Source: Leptidea sinapis
Taxonomy: Eukaryota > Arthropoda > Insecta > Lepidoptera > Pieridae
NCBI RefSeq assembly: GCF_905404315.1
Contig: NC_066312.1
Span: 14,557,001 to 14,621,000, forward strand
Direction: 5' to 3'
Length of the DNA stretch: 64,000 nucleotides
Within the stretch, counting starts at the first letter, position 1. Each line of letters begins with the position of its first letter. The translations under genes were made by a program, and so were the position numbers. The notes beneath the pieces are model-generated. The model saw only the letters and a list, made by a program, of their open reading frames with translations, made no database searches and was not told the DNA's origin. This document shows, piece by piece, positions 11,569 through 22,744 of this stretch.

Positions 11569-11884
11569 CGGCCGTTCCTAATATACTATCTACAGATAGA
11601 GATAAATTACTATCTTCTACTGTCAGTAATTAGCTAGTCAATAATCTGAAGCTGTCCCAATATACCCGATAAGTCATTCTTATCGCCTTATATTAGGACG
11701 CGTGAATTGCAATTTCCATACAAACTTTATATCGCTGGTAAGCTAAACGTCGTCTCATTGACACACAGCGTATAAGTAACGGATAAGGTGAGTTACCGTC
11801 AATAAGTTTATTGGGACCGAAAAGTCAACGATAGTTAAGATTTGTATCTCAAGTAAGAGATAGACTGAATATTGGGAACGGCCG
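11569..11884 (+). mobile_element. Harbinger-like MITE, copy 1
   Basis: A 316-bp element with terminal inverted repeats CGGCCGTTCCTAATAT and ATATTGGGAACGGCCG, flanked by TTA on both sides (11566-11568, 11885-11887). The 3-bp TTA duplication is the signature of PIF/Harbinger transposition. There is no ORF, so it would be mobilised in trans. Two more copies lie at 15539-15826 and 51929-52242. Orientation is set relative to copy 2. Confidence 0.8.
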
Positions 11885-12164
11885 TTAATACACAGTTTAA
11901 ATATACGTAATAATAATCTATGTCAAAAATTAACTCGAATTCTATAATTAAGTTCTCCGCGATAACTCTCTATAGTAACAATTAAAATTTATAATTTTTT
12001 GTTTCCGATGTCGGTAGCCGCTTCTTATGAGTTTTTATTTCGTAATACCAATAATATATGTAACAAGAAAAAAAAATAATAATTGTTGCGTAACAACGCT
12101 TCGACGTAAATGACGAGAGTTGTCAAACTTCAAGACATTGTTAGATTCAACAGCTACGTCAGGA

Positions 12165-12245
12165 ATACTCATAGCTCAGCGGAAAAGTGATTACTTTAGA
12201 CGCTGTAGATCCGGGTTTGGTACACCTACCAGTGTTTGGAATTTT
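12165..12245 (+). repeat. tRNA-like SINE head (pol III A and B boxes)
   Basis: TAGCTCAGCGG at 12172-12182 matches an RNA polymerase III A box, and a degenerate B box (GGGTTTGGTACACC) follows at 12213-12226 with tRNA-like spacing. The acceptor stem does not pair, so this is not a functional tRNA but resembles the 5' head of a tRNA-derived SINE. No SINE tail is obvious downstream. Confidence 0.4.
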
Positions 12246-12329
12246 TTGCGTTTTGTAAAGTTAATGGAAATTTCTAGTAAGTTCAAGATCAAATCGAACA
12301 GAGTAGAGAGGATGGAAAATGTGTAAGCA

Positions 12330-12665
12330 GGAAAACATTTAAATTTAAAGATGGAAAGGGAGAATCCTTTTGAAAATAGAACAGATCCGGGGGTATTTAA
12401 GCCATACTAAGCGTGGCCTATGGCAGTTCTAGTTCTGACTCAAAAGTGTAAGGAAGAAGAAAAGAAAAAGTAGTGAAAAGTGTAAGTGTTCCAGGAGGAA
12501 GAAGATAGAAGAGACTTAGTGTTCGGTGCGGTGTGAGGTACCGCCGCCGATACGATGAACAGCGGCAGACCGGCGAAGTGCACGTTCAGAAAAGTAAACG
12601 CAAATAAAGACTCGTTCCTATAAGCGGAGTATTATTTCCAATCCCTGACCCACTCTCGTGTCTTT
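12330..12665 (+). repeat. Possible solo LTR
   Basis: A purine-rich block with a TATA-like GTATTTAAG near 12395, a GC-rich stretch at 12525-12595 and AATAAAG at 12605, followed by CGTTCCTATAAGCGGAG. The promoter, polyadenylation signal and pyrimidine-rich end resemble an LTR of a gypsy-type element. Clean TG...CA ends and a target duplication were not found, so it could be another repeat class. Confidence 0.3.
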
Positions 12666-12669
12666 ATTA

Positions 12670-13540
12670 TAGGTTATAATTATGTATTTCCGTCTCGCAT
12701 TGAAGAATAGTTCTAATTGTACGATATTATTATCTACTAACACAATTTGAATTTAAGTTTCGCCAACTCTCCTGCTATAGTAACGAGATTCAACATGTTT
12801 GACCCATACAATAATTTTCCAGACCGTAGTAATTATTATTTATTTCCTTTTTTATTTATTAGTTTGGTTGGTTAATTGCGCATTATATGATAATAAGTGG
12901 AACTACGAATCTTAAGAAGAGTTGCCGCTCTATGCTCTCTTATCTCACTAAAACTCACTTATTACGTTTGTTATCGGCAGATAATCGTAAGTCCATCGCC
13001 AACCTATACCTACTCAATACTTCCCTTTGCGAAACGGTGATGTACTAAACCTTGCGAGCATCGTTCTTATACGGTCAACTTATGCTCCATCCCTTACCTA
13101 TGAAGAAACTAACGAATGTCGTTCACGGAGTTTTGTATAGAATGTATTGTATGCCCAAATTTACCAAAGAAACGCGAACATTGTCCAAATTACAAGATAT
13201 TATAAAAAATAATAATATATTCATTTAATAACTCAATTTCTGTGGGTACTAAAACGTAGTACAGGCAACCAAAACGTTGTTAGAGTTTTGCTAAAGGAAT
13301 CTGGCACTTCAGTTATTTAGGAACTTTTGACATGGCATCTCTAATGCAACGTCAAGGGCCATTTGAGAAACAATATCACGATTGTCTAGCGTGGTCATTT
13401 TGTTTTGATGCTTCGTTCAAATATGTGCGTATTATTTCACCTGAGAGCTGATGCAAAATTATAAAATGGCACATAATTATGTTTTTTCAATACTTAAATT
13501 GCATCAATTTAAACAATTTTTTGCATATTTTTTTTATTTT
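12670..13540. other. No gene seen
   Basis: AT-rich with a moderately GC patch at 12900-13130 that has no open frame or second copy in the window. Confidence 0.5.
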
Positions 13541-13544
13541 AGGT

Positions 13545-13640
13545 AACCCGACATTACAAGACTTTTCCAGATCTCGTTTTCAGGGGGACTGCAGATGAAA
13601 ATTTTCATATTTAAAAGTGTTTTATTTAAATTAGATATTG
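13545..13640 (+). repeat. Repeat G fragment
   Basis: The block CAGATCTCGTTTTCAGGGGG with flanks GACATTACAAGACTTTTC and AAAGTGTTTTATTTAAATT recurs, inverted and partly rearranged, at 16040-16385, and a more distant relative lies at 43480-43690. It is an interspersed repeat of unknown class, possibly from a LINE untranslated region. Confidence 0.5.
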
Positions 13641-14221
13641 TTACTGCAAAAATCAATATACCGAATTAATTGAATTGTACGAAAATTGCCCTTGAAAGAA
13701 TGTCCACCGACTTAAAGCAATAAAGTTATAATTAGAGCAGACAGAATTACCTTTTGGCCAACACGAACATCATTACACTTAATGAAATAGCAATCGTTAT
13801 ATTTAGTGAAGAATTCAACAGACATGTTATTGTGATATTATTCTTTATCGCCGAAATTAACAATGCTCATATCTGAAACTCATCACTCGTACGATCCAGT
13901 ACAATAACTGTTATTGTTTTGGAATGAAATAGTTGGATATAATCTTAATGTAAAAACGAGGTATCCTTTATCGAGGAACCAAATAAAAAGTTATTGCTGT
14001 AAATTACTATTCGTACCCGTTCATTGATTCGTGATAGAATCGATAACCATAATATATTGAAATGTCGACAATTGTATCATTACTAAGATGTAGATATGTA
14101 TTGTAAAATTAAAACCGAAAGAACCAATAACATTCAATAAAATCAAACCAAATTCCGAAGACTTCATCAATGTGTACCAGTCCTTCATATTTGTCCGACG
14201 CGTTAAGCCGCCTGTGCATTG

Positions 14222-14840
14222 TTTATCCAATTCACGCTTTTTTCTTACATTTTTGAAAGGTACCCATGTCGTCCATCCATACCATCGTCCCGGAAACGTC
14301 CGGAAACACCGCATAAGGAAGTTCATTCCACAGCTTTGTAGTATGTGGAAGAAAGCTCCTTGAAAACCGCACTGTGGAGGACCGCCACACATCCAAATGG
14401 TAGGGATGATATCCTAACTTGTGGCATGTGGTGCGAAGGTGGAATTCGGCGGCAGTAATCAAGTGAAACAGCTCTTCGGAACACTCACCGTGATCAATGC
14501 GGTAGAAGACACGAAATGAAGCGAGGTCTCTATGCAACGCCAAGTGATCCAGCCGTTCACAGAGCACTGGGTCCTCGACAATTTGAGCTGCTCTACGTTG
14601 CACGCGGTCAAATTGTGGCCGGACCTGCGCTATATACAGCGCTGGAATGTGGGCCGGCTTGAAGTATTGCCGTGCTCTATTAAAGATGCCCAGTTTCTTC
14701 GAAGCCAATTTTGGTTTGCCCTCCAGATCGCCACGGAATTGGCAATCGCTCGAGATTTCGAGACCCAGTATTCCGATACTTGGCGAGGCTTTAAGGAAAG
14801 TGTTGTCGAAGAGCGGCGATACGACAAATGGTTCTTTCTT
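14222..14840 (-). mobile_element. LINE family B ORF2 C-terminus, longest copy
   Basis: The best-preserved tail of the jockey-type family. From 14708 down to 14232 the minus strand is open for 158 residues: ARQYFKPAHIPALYIAQVRP, the RRAAQIVEDPVLCERLDHL segment, then [20 protein letters not shown] and ELPYAVFPD. This is the region after the reverse transcriptase palm, often seen at the 3' end of insect jockey-like LINE ORF2. Upstream coding continues with a frame change to about 14840. The poly(A) end seen in other copies is absent, since the sequence stops near 14222. It is a 5'- and 3'-truncated fossil. Confidence 0.75.
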
Positions 14841-14844
14841 ATAC

Positions 14845-15365
14845 TTTTATTGAATACTAATATTAGCGTAGCAACACATGCATGGCTAGTCAACTCATAA
14901 AATTACAAATTACATTTACTATTATAGTTCAATTTAAAAGCGTTATTAGTAATTCCCTGAACGATTCACCTTTTGGTGCGACAAACACGCTGCTTTGAAT
15001 TCAGACGTCTTGTACTAATTAAACGTGCAAGTAAATTAGAATAATTACGTAGCAGTGAGGTAATTGCTTTGCAAGAAACGGGAGACAGTGCTGCTTCCCT
15101 GTGAGACTTTGAAATATGATGTTAATGAAACATCCTTTATTATCAATTATATTATTAAATAAACACTTATAGAAACGCTTAGTTTTATTATTGATCAAGA
15201 ATAAAAAGTAAATTATATTGTTTTATTTTAAATTGTTAAATAAACAAAAATTAATTACAATTATTAAAAATAATATATATATTTTAATTTAAAACGAAAT
15301 AAGTTGAGATACTAGTTATGTATTTTGTATGCTAATTGAAGAAGCAGACGAGCATTTTGTCAGAG
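14845..15365. other. No gene seen
   Basis: AT-rich sequence without supported features. Confidence 0.5.
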
Positions 15366-15369
15366 GCGT

Positions 15370-15910
15370 GGCAAATAAATTTCAGTAATCTCCATACAAT
15401 CTAAGAGTGCGGGAGAAAAAAACATATCTAACGGAGATACAGCAAGATAGAAAAGGAAAGCGAATCTTTTGTTGCTATAACTGATTTTGATCCTTTATCC
15501 GTCAGCTCCACCTCGAATTAACTTCTTACGGCCGTTCCCAATATACTATCTACAGATAGAGATAATTTACTACCTTCTACTGTCAGTAATTAGCTGTCAA
15601 TAATCTGAAGCTGTCCTTAATATTGGGCTTATCGCTTAATATTGGGACGCGTGAATTGCAAATTCCATACAAACTTTATATCGCTGGTAACCTATACCTC
15701 GTCCCATTGACAGACAGCGTGCACTCACCTTGAGTTACCGCCGATAAGTTTATTGGGACAGAAAAGTCAACGATAGTTACGATTTTTATCTCAAGTAAGA
15801 GATAGACTGAATATTGGGAACAGCCGTTAGTATTTTGAATATTAAGACACATGTTCACGCATTATCGGGATGTCAAGTTGTCTATACGTTAGTATATGCT
15901 AAGTCTATGG
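15370..15910 (+). repeat. Repeat D copy 1, split by a MITE
   Basis: Left part 15370-15535 carries ACAGCAAGATAGAAAAGGAA and CGAATCTTTTGTTGCTATAA. The right part, 15830-15910, carries TATTTTGAATATTAA, then GCATTATCGGGATGTCA and TGCTAAGTCTATGG. The same order of blocks occurs at 20565-21425 and 22745-23015, so the Harbinger-like MITE at 15539-15826 inserted into an existing repeat D. The class of repeat D is unknown. Confidence 0.6.
15539..15826 (+). mobile_element. Harbinger-like MITE, copy 2
   Basis: A 288-bp copy of the CGGCCGTTCCCAATAT family. TTA lies on both sides (15536-15538, 15827-15829). The right terminal repeat has one change (CAGCCG). Compared with copy 1 it has small deletions in the middle. 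It is nested in repeat D. Confidence 0.8.
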
Positions 15911-16039
15911 ATAGTAATCTGACTAGGAGACAGGTGTGATTGTGTTTATATTAAGCTTTATAATGTTATTTATTTTTGTCATAAAGATGTTACAATAATA
16001 ATTTTAAAAAAGCTTAATAGTTATAGAATGTTAACATTT

Positions 16040-16385
16040 GATAAAGATTAAATTAGATTTTAATTTAAATCTTTAATAATTTTATATTTGAATAAAAACT
16101 TTTAAAGGATTAAAACGCGTGTAATTGTAACTGTTTTTACATTAGAGTTTTTCCAAAAACCATCTGTCTATAGCAAATACCACCTCCGAGGCAATAAATG
16201 GCGCTAAACTTCATAATGACAACTATGACAAATACTATCTTTGACTCATTTCATCTGTAGTCCCCCTGAAAACGAGACCTGGAAATGTCTTGAAACGTGG
16301 GGCTAACTAAAATAAAAATGTAAGTTTTACGCCAAAATCTAATGTAAATACTTAATCCTTCAAAAGTGTTTTATTTAAATTTTAT
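16040..16385 (-). repeat. Repeat G, rearranged copy
   Basis: Contains TTTCATCTGTAGTCCCCCTG and GAAAACGAGACCTGG, the inverse of the block at 13568-13600, plus ACGCGTGTAATTGTAACTGT, whose complement is at 43610. It also has GTAAGTTTTACGCCAAAATC near 16320. An old interspersed repeat of unknown class. Confidence 0.45.
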
Positions 16386-16837
16386 ATTATGGAGTTCATA
16401 GTATTATTCTTCAATATCATAATATGTATTAAAATTAAATCAATTTTTGTTGAATATAAAAAATCATGTTCTTCGTTTACAAAATATAATATTATGTATT
16501 TGAGCAAAAAAAATCCAACTATCTTATTTAGGCCCAAAAAAATGATCTTATAATATGAGGTTTCGTTACTAATTAAGATTAATGTGGCTCGGGTAATATT
16601 TCTGTTATCAATACAAAGACAACAAAGTTATAAACTTTGTAAAGACGCTTTCAGTTTTGTTTATTATTTGACGTGCGACTTTGTCAGTCGCTAACTGAAA
16701 CTACTAAATTATATCTAACGATTACAAAACGAACAACGCGGACAAGAGTTAGAAATTTAGGTTTAGAGATGTTAGTGTTTTAACTAGATTTTTTTCTAAA
16801 TACCCAAACTATGTCGCTATTATATTTTTAAAGGAAA

Positions 16838-17124
16838 TATGGGAAGAAATGAGCAGGACGTTCAGCTGATGGTAATTAATACGCCCAGCCCATTACAATG
16901 TAATGCCACTCAGAATTCTTGAAACAGTCAAAAATTCTTAGCGGTGCCACAATTGCACTCGTCACCTTGAGACATAAAATGTTAAGTCTCATTTACCCAG
17001 TAATTTCACTAGCTACGTAGCCCTTCAGACCGAAACACAATAATGCTTACACATTACTGCTTCATGGCAGAAATAGGCGACGTTGTCGTATCCATAATAT
17101 AGCCGGCATTCTGTGCAAAGGAGC
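16838..17124 (-). repeat. Repeat A, left arm of a head-to-head pair
   Basis: A CATAAAAAA-tailed interspersed repeat; orientation is taken from the A-rich end seen in other copies. The plus strand starts GAGCAGGACGTTCAGCTGAT and ends GCATTCTGTGCAAAGGAGCC. About eight copies are in this window. The poly(A) end suggests retroposition (SINE or LINE 3' end), but no coding motif is visible. Confidence 0.7.
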
Positions 17125-17322
17125 CCCAGGTAGTGAAATTATTGGGCAAATGAGACTTAACGTCCTATGTCTCAAGGAGACGAGCGCAATTGTAGTGCTG
17201 CTCATAATTTTTTGGGTTATTCAAGAATCCTGAGCGGCACTTCATTGTAATGGACAGAGCGTATTATTTACCATCAGCTGAACATCTTTCTTGTTTTGTC
17301 CCTTATTGCCATAAAAAAAACG
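17125..17322 (+). repeat. Repeat A, right arm (5'-truncated)
   Basis: Starts at GTGAAATTATTGGGCAAATG and runs through CCTGAGCGGCACTTCATTGT and CATCAGCTGAACAT to CCATAAAAAAAA. It is the reverse complement of most of the left arm, giving arms of about 190 bases around a loop of about 95 bases. Confidence 0.7.
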
Positions 17323-17691
17323 AAATTAGTCGAAGAGAATCGTGACATTGTAGCCAATAACGTTCTATATATTAATCGTAGCCATTCACTTTCCTTCGTA
17401 GTATAGCGGCAGCGACTTTCTCGATGGCTACGCATTGGACGATGGGACAGTGCGTACCGAAGGTTATTATTGAGCATCGTATGTATATGCACTAAATTTT
17501 TATCAGCTATCGATGCGAGAAGATATTATCTACTGCAATATACTAAACACTGCTTACTAATACTATCACAGACGAGACAGTAGCTGAAACACTACAACAC
17601 ATATACACAGAGCATAAAAGCTCTTTCCTTCTGTAACTATGATACTTTTTAATTTTTTATTTATAGCTTAAAATACAATAACAAACACTTA

Positions 17692-18436
17692 GAGCGCTTT
17701 CACACTACGTCTGATCAAGGTAGGTCTGATCCGTACCCGTGAAGATACAGGTCTAGAAATCTCGGATCGAATTCGGATATTGCTTACTTACTAGTCTCTG
17801 AATCTCTGATCCGATTCCAAGTAATTCAGGGACAACTATTTGGCATACGGCATTTTACGCGAAGCCACACCAGAGCATTCACGTCATGAATCCTTTCAGT
17901 TGGAGTCAACTTCTGGCAATGCTATTGTACGTACGAAGGCGCAGAAGAAGCAAAGAATTCTGGATGCGCCCTCTCTTGGTGGACCGGCGATTAAAATGAG
18001 CTTTCTACCGAATGAGGGTGTCTACTTTCGATTTTATTTTACATGACATAAAAGATAATAATTTGCAACAAGACACAAAATTTAGACAACATATACCGCC
18101 AGAAGAAATGCTTGCAGTCATATTAAGGTAAGTAAAACTTAGTTCTTAATCAGAACATATTTGTTATTGTTTACTTCTAAGTACTTGTGAAGGTAGTTCA
18201 ACACTATACATCCCTGTAATTCGGATTTGGATCGGACGCAGTGTGCGAGCTTTCATTAAAATAATACTATGACAACTTCGGTCCGGCCAATAATCTTCTC
18301 CGAATCGGAGACTAACGGTTGACGGAAAGAAATCGGATGACAGAAGCCGGGTCTAGTGCGTTATCTACCATAGAAATAGGAATTAAATTCTACGACTACT
18401 CGGGACCGTATTTTCACGGATAGTGCGAAAGCGATC
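17692..18436 (+). mobile_element. PIF/Harbinger element with TTA duplications, internally deleted
   Basis: A 745-bp element. Ends GAGCGCTTTCACACTACG and, reversed from the right, GATCGCTTTCGCACTATC are inverted repeats, and TTA flanks both sides (17689-17691, 18437-18439). Inside, 17930-18128 encodes the N-terminal part of a Harbinger-type (ALP1-like) transposase: RRRRSKEFWMRPL, then after frameshifts DFILHDIKDNNLQQDTKFRQ and HIPPEEMLAVILR, ending at a consensus splice donor (AG/GTAAGT). The catalytic DDE region is absent, so this is a deletion derivative of an autonomous element. The class is supported independently by ends, duplication and protein. Confidence 0.8.
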
Positions 18437-18618
18437 TTATACTTTATGAATGTTATTTGTATGCCGCTTAAAATTTAATTACATAAATGCTTTAAAAGAA
18501 AAAATCTAATTTCAATTAGGTAGAGTTTCAAATCTCGTTAATATGTGTATATTAGCCGCTAAAAATTAAATTACAAAAACACTTAAAAATAAGATATGTA
18601 ACAAATTTATAGCAATAA

Positions 18619-18806
18619 CAATGACGTTCTATACATATGGATATATCATTCGCAGTCTGACAGCGGAACGGTAAAAGTGTGCTTAAAGACAATGTAAGCA
18701 CACTTTTCTTCTTAGTCGTGTGTCAACTGTGTGTCAATCAACAAGCCTAAGTGTGCTATAAAAAGTGCATAATACGCAATGACGTTCAATACATAGAACG
18801 TCATTG
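18619..18806. mobile_element. Small MITE-like element, 188 bp
   Basis: CAATGACGTTCTATACAT at the left is mirrored by ATAGAACGTCATTG at the right, with an extra internal direct copy (CAATGACGTTCAATACAT). ATAA flanks both sides and may be a target duplication. The interior has a GTGTGCTTA...TAAGCACAC inverted motif shared with 47865-47990. No ORF. Confidence 0.5.
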
Positions 18807-18869
18807 ATAATACGTAATAAAATTGTTCATTTGATTTTGACGTGACAATGTCTTATAATTCGATAGAGC

Positions 18870-19020
18870 CGGCTGCACGCATGAAAAAACATGACTCATG
18901 CGGCGTTACCTCGCTCTGAGGCGTTCCATGTAAGGCTTGAAGTGCAAGCGAGAGCGCGGAACGAGCGACAAAGAAGCACAATCGGCCTTTGCGTTCGTCA
19001 GCGTTCGACATCAGAATAAC
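18870..19020. other. GC-rich island of unknown nature
   Basis: A 150-bp GC-rich patch (GGCGTTACCTCGCTCTGAGG and CGAGCGACAAAGAAGCAC) in AT-rich DNA. Frames are interrupted and no splice sites frame it. It could be a repeat fragment or a regulatory patch. Confidence 0.35.
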
Positions 19021-19024
19021 ACAG

Positions 19025-20555
19025 ATTGTAAGAAATTAAATATTACACATGTTTAAAAGTTGTAAAACAATTGCTCAACGCACATTTATACTTGTAAAAA
19101 CTATTAAATTGTAAAAAAAAATTGACATAATTGTATTTATGCGTTCAAATAAATCTAACTTGATCAATTTCATTGTGATTTCCAATTACCTCTTTCTCTA
19201 TATACATACAAATCTATTAAACAAATGAAATTAAAATTTTCTTTTGAAAAATGCTACCATTCCATCAGTATTTTCTTAAGACGTTGTCACGTTCAAGTAT
19301 CGTCAGTAAACCGACTTTACAGACAACCAATTTTTTTTTCTAAACTAAAGAATAGAAAATAAAAATATGACAAGCCGAGGATTATATCATTATGTCACAC
19401 ATATCATACGCTTAAAGGAAATATCGATTTATGTACGTTTTCATGTGATACACACAGCCGTGTCGGTGATATATTGACGGACGATAAAAATGGATTCTCA
19501 ATAATCTTGAAATAGAGATGGCATATTATGTCTTGTCAGTGTAGCCATGTTTTGTGATAAATATAATGCATTTATTTTTTATGACACATGTTATCTTAAT
19601 AAAACTTATAATACCACCCGGTTACTTTATCTCTGGACCTAACGTCGATGACGTCACATCGTTGTTTTGTTACGGTGTGCAAAACAAGCATCACTAAAAT
19701 ATAATAATATCTTAATATTATTAAATAAACTCCAATTTATTTTTTCTATACTATTGATTGATGTAAAGGTGTTGTGTTGTGATGCTGATTATTATTATTA
19801 TAATGATAAAACTCAATGAAATAATGTGGGTTAAAGCGACACAGAATAACTGAAACTATAGAAATGTCGAAACATAACAATGAAAACTTCAAGAACAAAG
19901 CATTGGTAGCATGAAATATCACGAGATGTATCTAACGGTAATAAAACTGCAAACCGTACTGACGCAACAAGACTAACACGAGGGGGTGAAAGGGAAACGG
20001 GAGGGGGCTTCACATTCCACACGACTCTAGGGATAATGTGGCCGTTTAATATATATTAACATACACAAGTATCAGCAATCAATCTGGCCTTCAATGTATA
20101 GATGTAAGCTCTGTTTCAAATTTTTTTTTCATTTTTGAAAGTTTCTTTATCAGCCATTTTAATACCATGCATCTGCTTCTATTTAATGGTATACGTCAAT
20201 TAAAGTTTAGGTATAGCCATGACTAGTGTTATATTCTAACATACCACTGATACAAAATAGACACATGTTGTCTACTGTGGCTGATACCTAGCATTTAAAG
20301 TGTTTTGAGAATGGCTGACGGCGCCATACTTTATGCAAGACAATCGCTGCAATTCTATATTCCTCACACACGCGATTTCATTATTGTTATTTTCAGAAAC
20401 CTTCATTCGTGTAAAAATAAAAATTTGAAGTTTTTAAGTTGTGGCATTATTTATGGACAGACTTATTAGAAATCCGAAAGCAGCTAGGTTATAGTTTGTA
20501 ACAGTATCAGATATCTATGGCAATATAAATAGATCACGTGTTTGTACTAAGTATA
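19025..20555. other. No gene seen
   Basis: AT-rich. The segment 19620-19700 is weakly similar to 9720-9800 (GTCACATCG...TTTTGTT...GTGTG), possibly two very old copies of one repeat. Confidence 0.45.
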
Positions 20556-20564
20556 GACTAACAG

Positions 20565-21425
20565 TATTCCAGCGCACAAATAAACGAAACATGAGAGAGT
20601 GAAGGACATCTCTCTAATGGATATTCAGTAAGATGGAAAAGGACAGCGAATCTTTTGTTACTGTAACAGATTTTAATTGGCAAGCAGTAAAAGGTCTTAG
20701 CTCTTATTATTTTGAATATTATAGGGTAGTGCAGCCGATGTTAATACCATCTTTGTGCTACAGTAGATCGCGCAATTTATAACCTAGGTACTAAGGAATC
20801 ATTAAAAGAAACGTTTAAAGAAATAACCATTTTGACTGCAGCATCGCAATATATTCTTGATATAGTTCTGTATGTTCATTAACTAATTAAATAATTTTCT
20901 AGAAACTGTGACAATGATAATGTTTAGGTACACGAGGAACAAAGATAAACTTGTTATGCCTACTACTCGGTGAAGTCGAGTTATTAGTCCTTTATTGGGT
21001 GATGTAGATGCTGTTAAAACATGATCCCAGAAAACCAACAAGACAAATGTGATACGAAATTTAAAAGAATTGTTAAAAAACGTTTGTCTTGTAAAGGTTA
21101 CATTAACATAAGTGATTTTCTAAATGATGCTACGAATTGTGAATGGAGCGAACACATTAAGGCTATTCAATTATAAATGTTTATTGTACAATATTACATA
21201 TACTATATAGAAATTTAAAAAAATACCCGGAAAGTGAATTTCTACGCCCGTTCTTTTCAGGTCTGAGGTGTACTATTTCCAATCGGGTGCTCGTTTTTGA
21301 CGTATAAAAATATTTTAATTTGAATAGTAAACCACTATATAACGCACACATTGATATATCAGGATTGATCATGTATTATCGGGCTGTCACGCCGTCTATA
21401 CTGTAATGTATTCTAAGTCTATGGT
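20565..21425 (+). repeat. Repeat D copy 2, interrupted by a LINE remnant
   Basis: The left part (20565-20715: AACATGAGAGAGTGAAGGAC, CGAATCTTTTGTTACTGTAA, TTATTTTGAATATTAT) and right part (21330-21425: GTATTATCGGGCTGTCACGC, TCTAAGTCTATGG) match repeat D. The interval contains a LINE family C remnant and about 150 bases of unassigned sequence. Confidence 0.5.
20716..21175 (+). mobile_element. LINE family C reverse transcriptase C-terminal remnant
   Basis: Across frameshifts this reads VQPMLIPSLCYS-type text, then STKESLKETFKEITILTAAS, QYILDIVLYVH and FSRNCDNDN, later FKRIVKKRLSCKGYINISDF and LNDATNCEW. The last block is the extreme C-terminus of family C ORF2, so this copy is longer at its end than those at 1983 or 49419. 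Multiple stops and small deletions. It sits inside repeat D copy 2. Confidence 0.65.
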
Positions 21426-21429
21426 TCCA

Positions 21430-22740
21430 ACAATACGTCAACTTCAAAAAAAAGTTACACAAACTAGCCTTATCATTGATTTGCTGAATTAAATGTGAAA
21501 AAAGTAGCGTTAGTCAATACAAGTAAATTTACAGATTATTTTTTAAATTAAATATTAAAAAGTATTGTACATACTGCATAATTATAGCGCTTAATAATTT
21601 GATTTTTTGAAGTGAAAACTTCTTTAACAGCCTTGAGCACTTTTCTTAGGATGGGTATAAAATGTCAAACTCGCGTCAGGACACGTAAACTGATCGAAAA
21701 TTCGTAAGACACTCGTTGAAAAAAAAAATTGTAATAGTTCTGAAGTGTTAAATTTTTTATGTCTATAAATTGTCATTTTTGTGAACGATAACGCAATCGA
21801 TGAATATTGTATTTAGCCACATAAATGCCAGTACTTCTATACTGATAAATAAAGCAAATCGTGCGAAATTATACCCTAACCATTTCAAAATATTCAAAAA
21901 AGCACAACGTTAATGTTCTAGTTTTCACTTATACTGGCACTAACAGGTAATTTTGGTTGAGACATTCATAGTGAAATAAGATAAGAAAAGTATTGCTAAT
22001 CAAAATGAATAAAGGCAATTCTGTAAACGACATTTTAATCATAGTTGAACCAAACATGACATTATTGAAGAATGTTTAAGTTAGTTGTTGGACACGACTT
22101 AAGGTTCTGCCTGAGGCAGCTAATTGAATCAGATGTGATTGGTATTTGAGTTGCCCGAGGCACGCAAACTTTGATTGCACGGACTAAGTATTTTCTTGAC
22201 CCGACTTGGAGTTTTTTACCTACGCCATTTTACAACACGCTTTGTTCGCTACGGCTACGCGTAACAAGATTAAATTGAACTTTTGTTCAAATATGCTTTC
22301 CTTTCCTTTGAAGCATATTATGTGTTTAAGAGATTGCTTCATTGTGTATTGAAAAAGTCGATAGAAATACCTAGCCATTAATAGAAATAAGTATCTTATA
22401 ATTTTATATCTAAGAGTTAATATTTCTCAAATCGGTGCGCAATTTTGAGTTTAATATTATTGCACTAGTTGTTACCCGCGAATTTGTTCGCTTTTACCAG
22501 TGTAACTATATATTTAGTTGGTGATCAAATGCTGCCGCATGCGTATATAAAAATCTGATATATCTCACTGTTAAGGCAGTGTTCGTAAGATACATTTGAC
22601 AATTTTTTTTCGACTTTACAAATCTGATAAACACAAAAAAGTCTTTTTTTTCGAGTTAATATCACAAATTATGTGGCGTTCTATTGGTAACAGAATTTTC
22701 AAAATTGTGTCAAATATAATTCTGTCATGACCATAGATAT
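21430..22740. other. No gene seen
   Basis: AT-rich; a GC-richer stretch at 22090-22265 has no consistent open frame. Confidence 0.5.
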
Positions 22741-22744
22741 ACAA

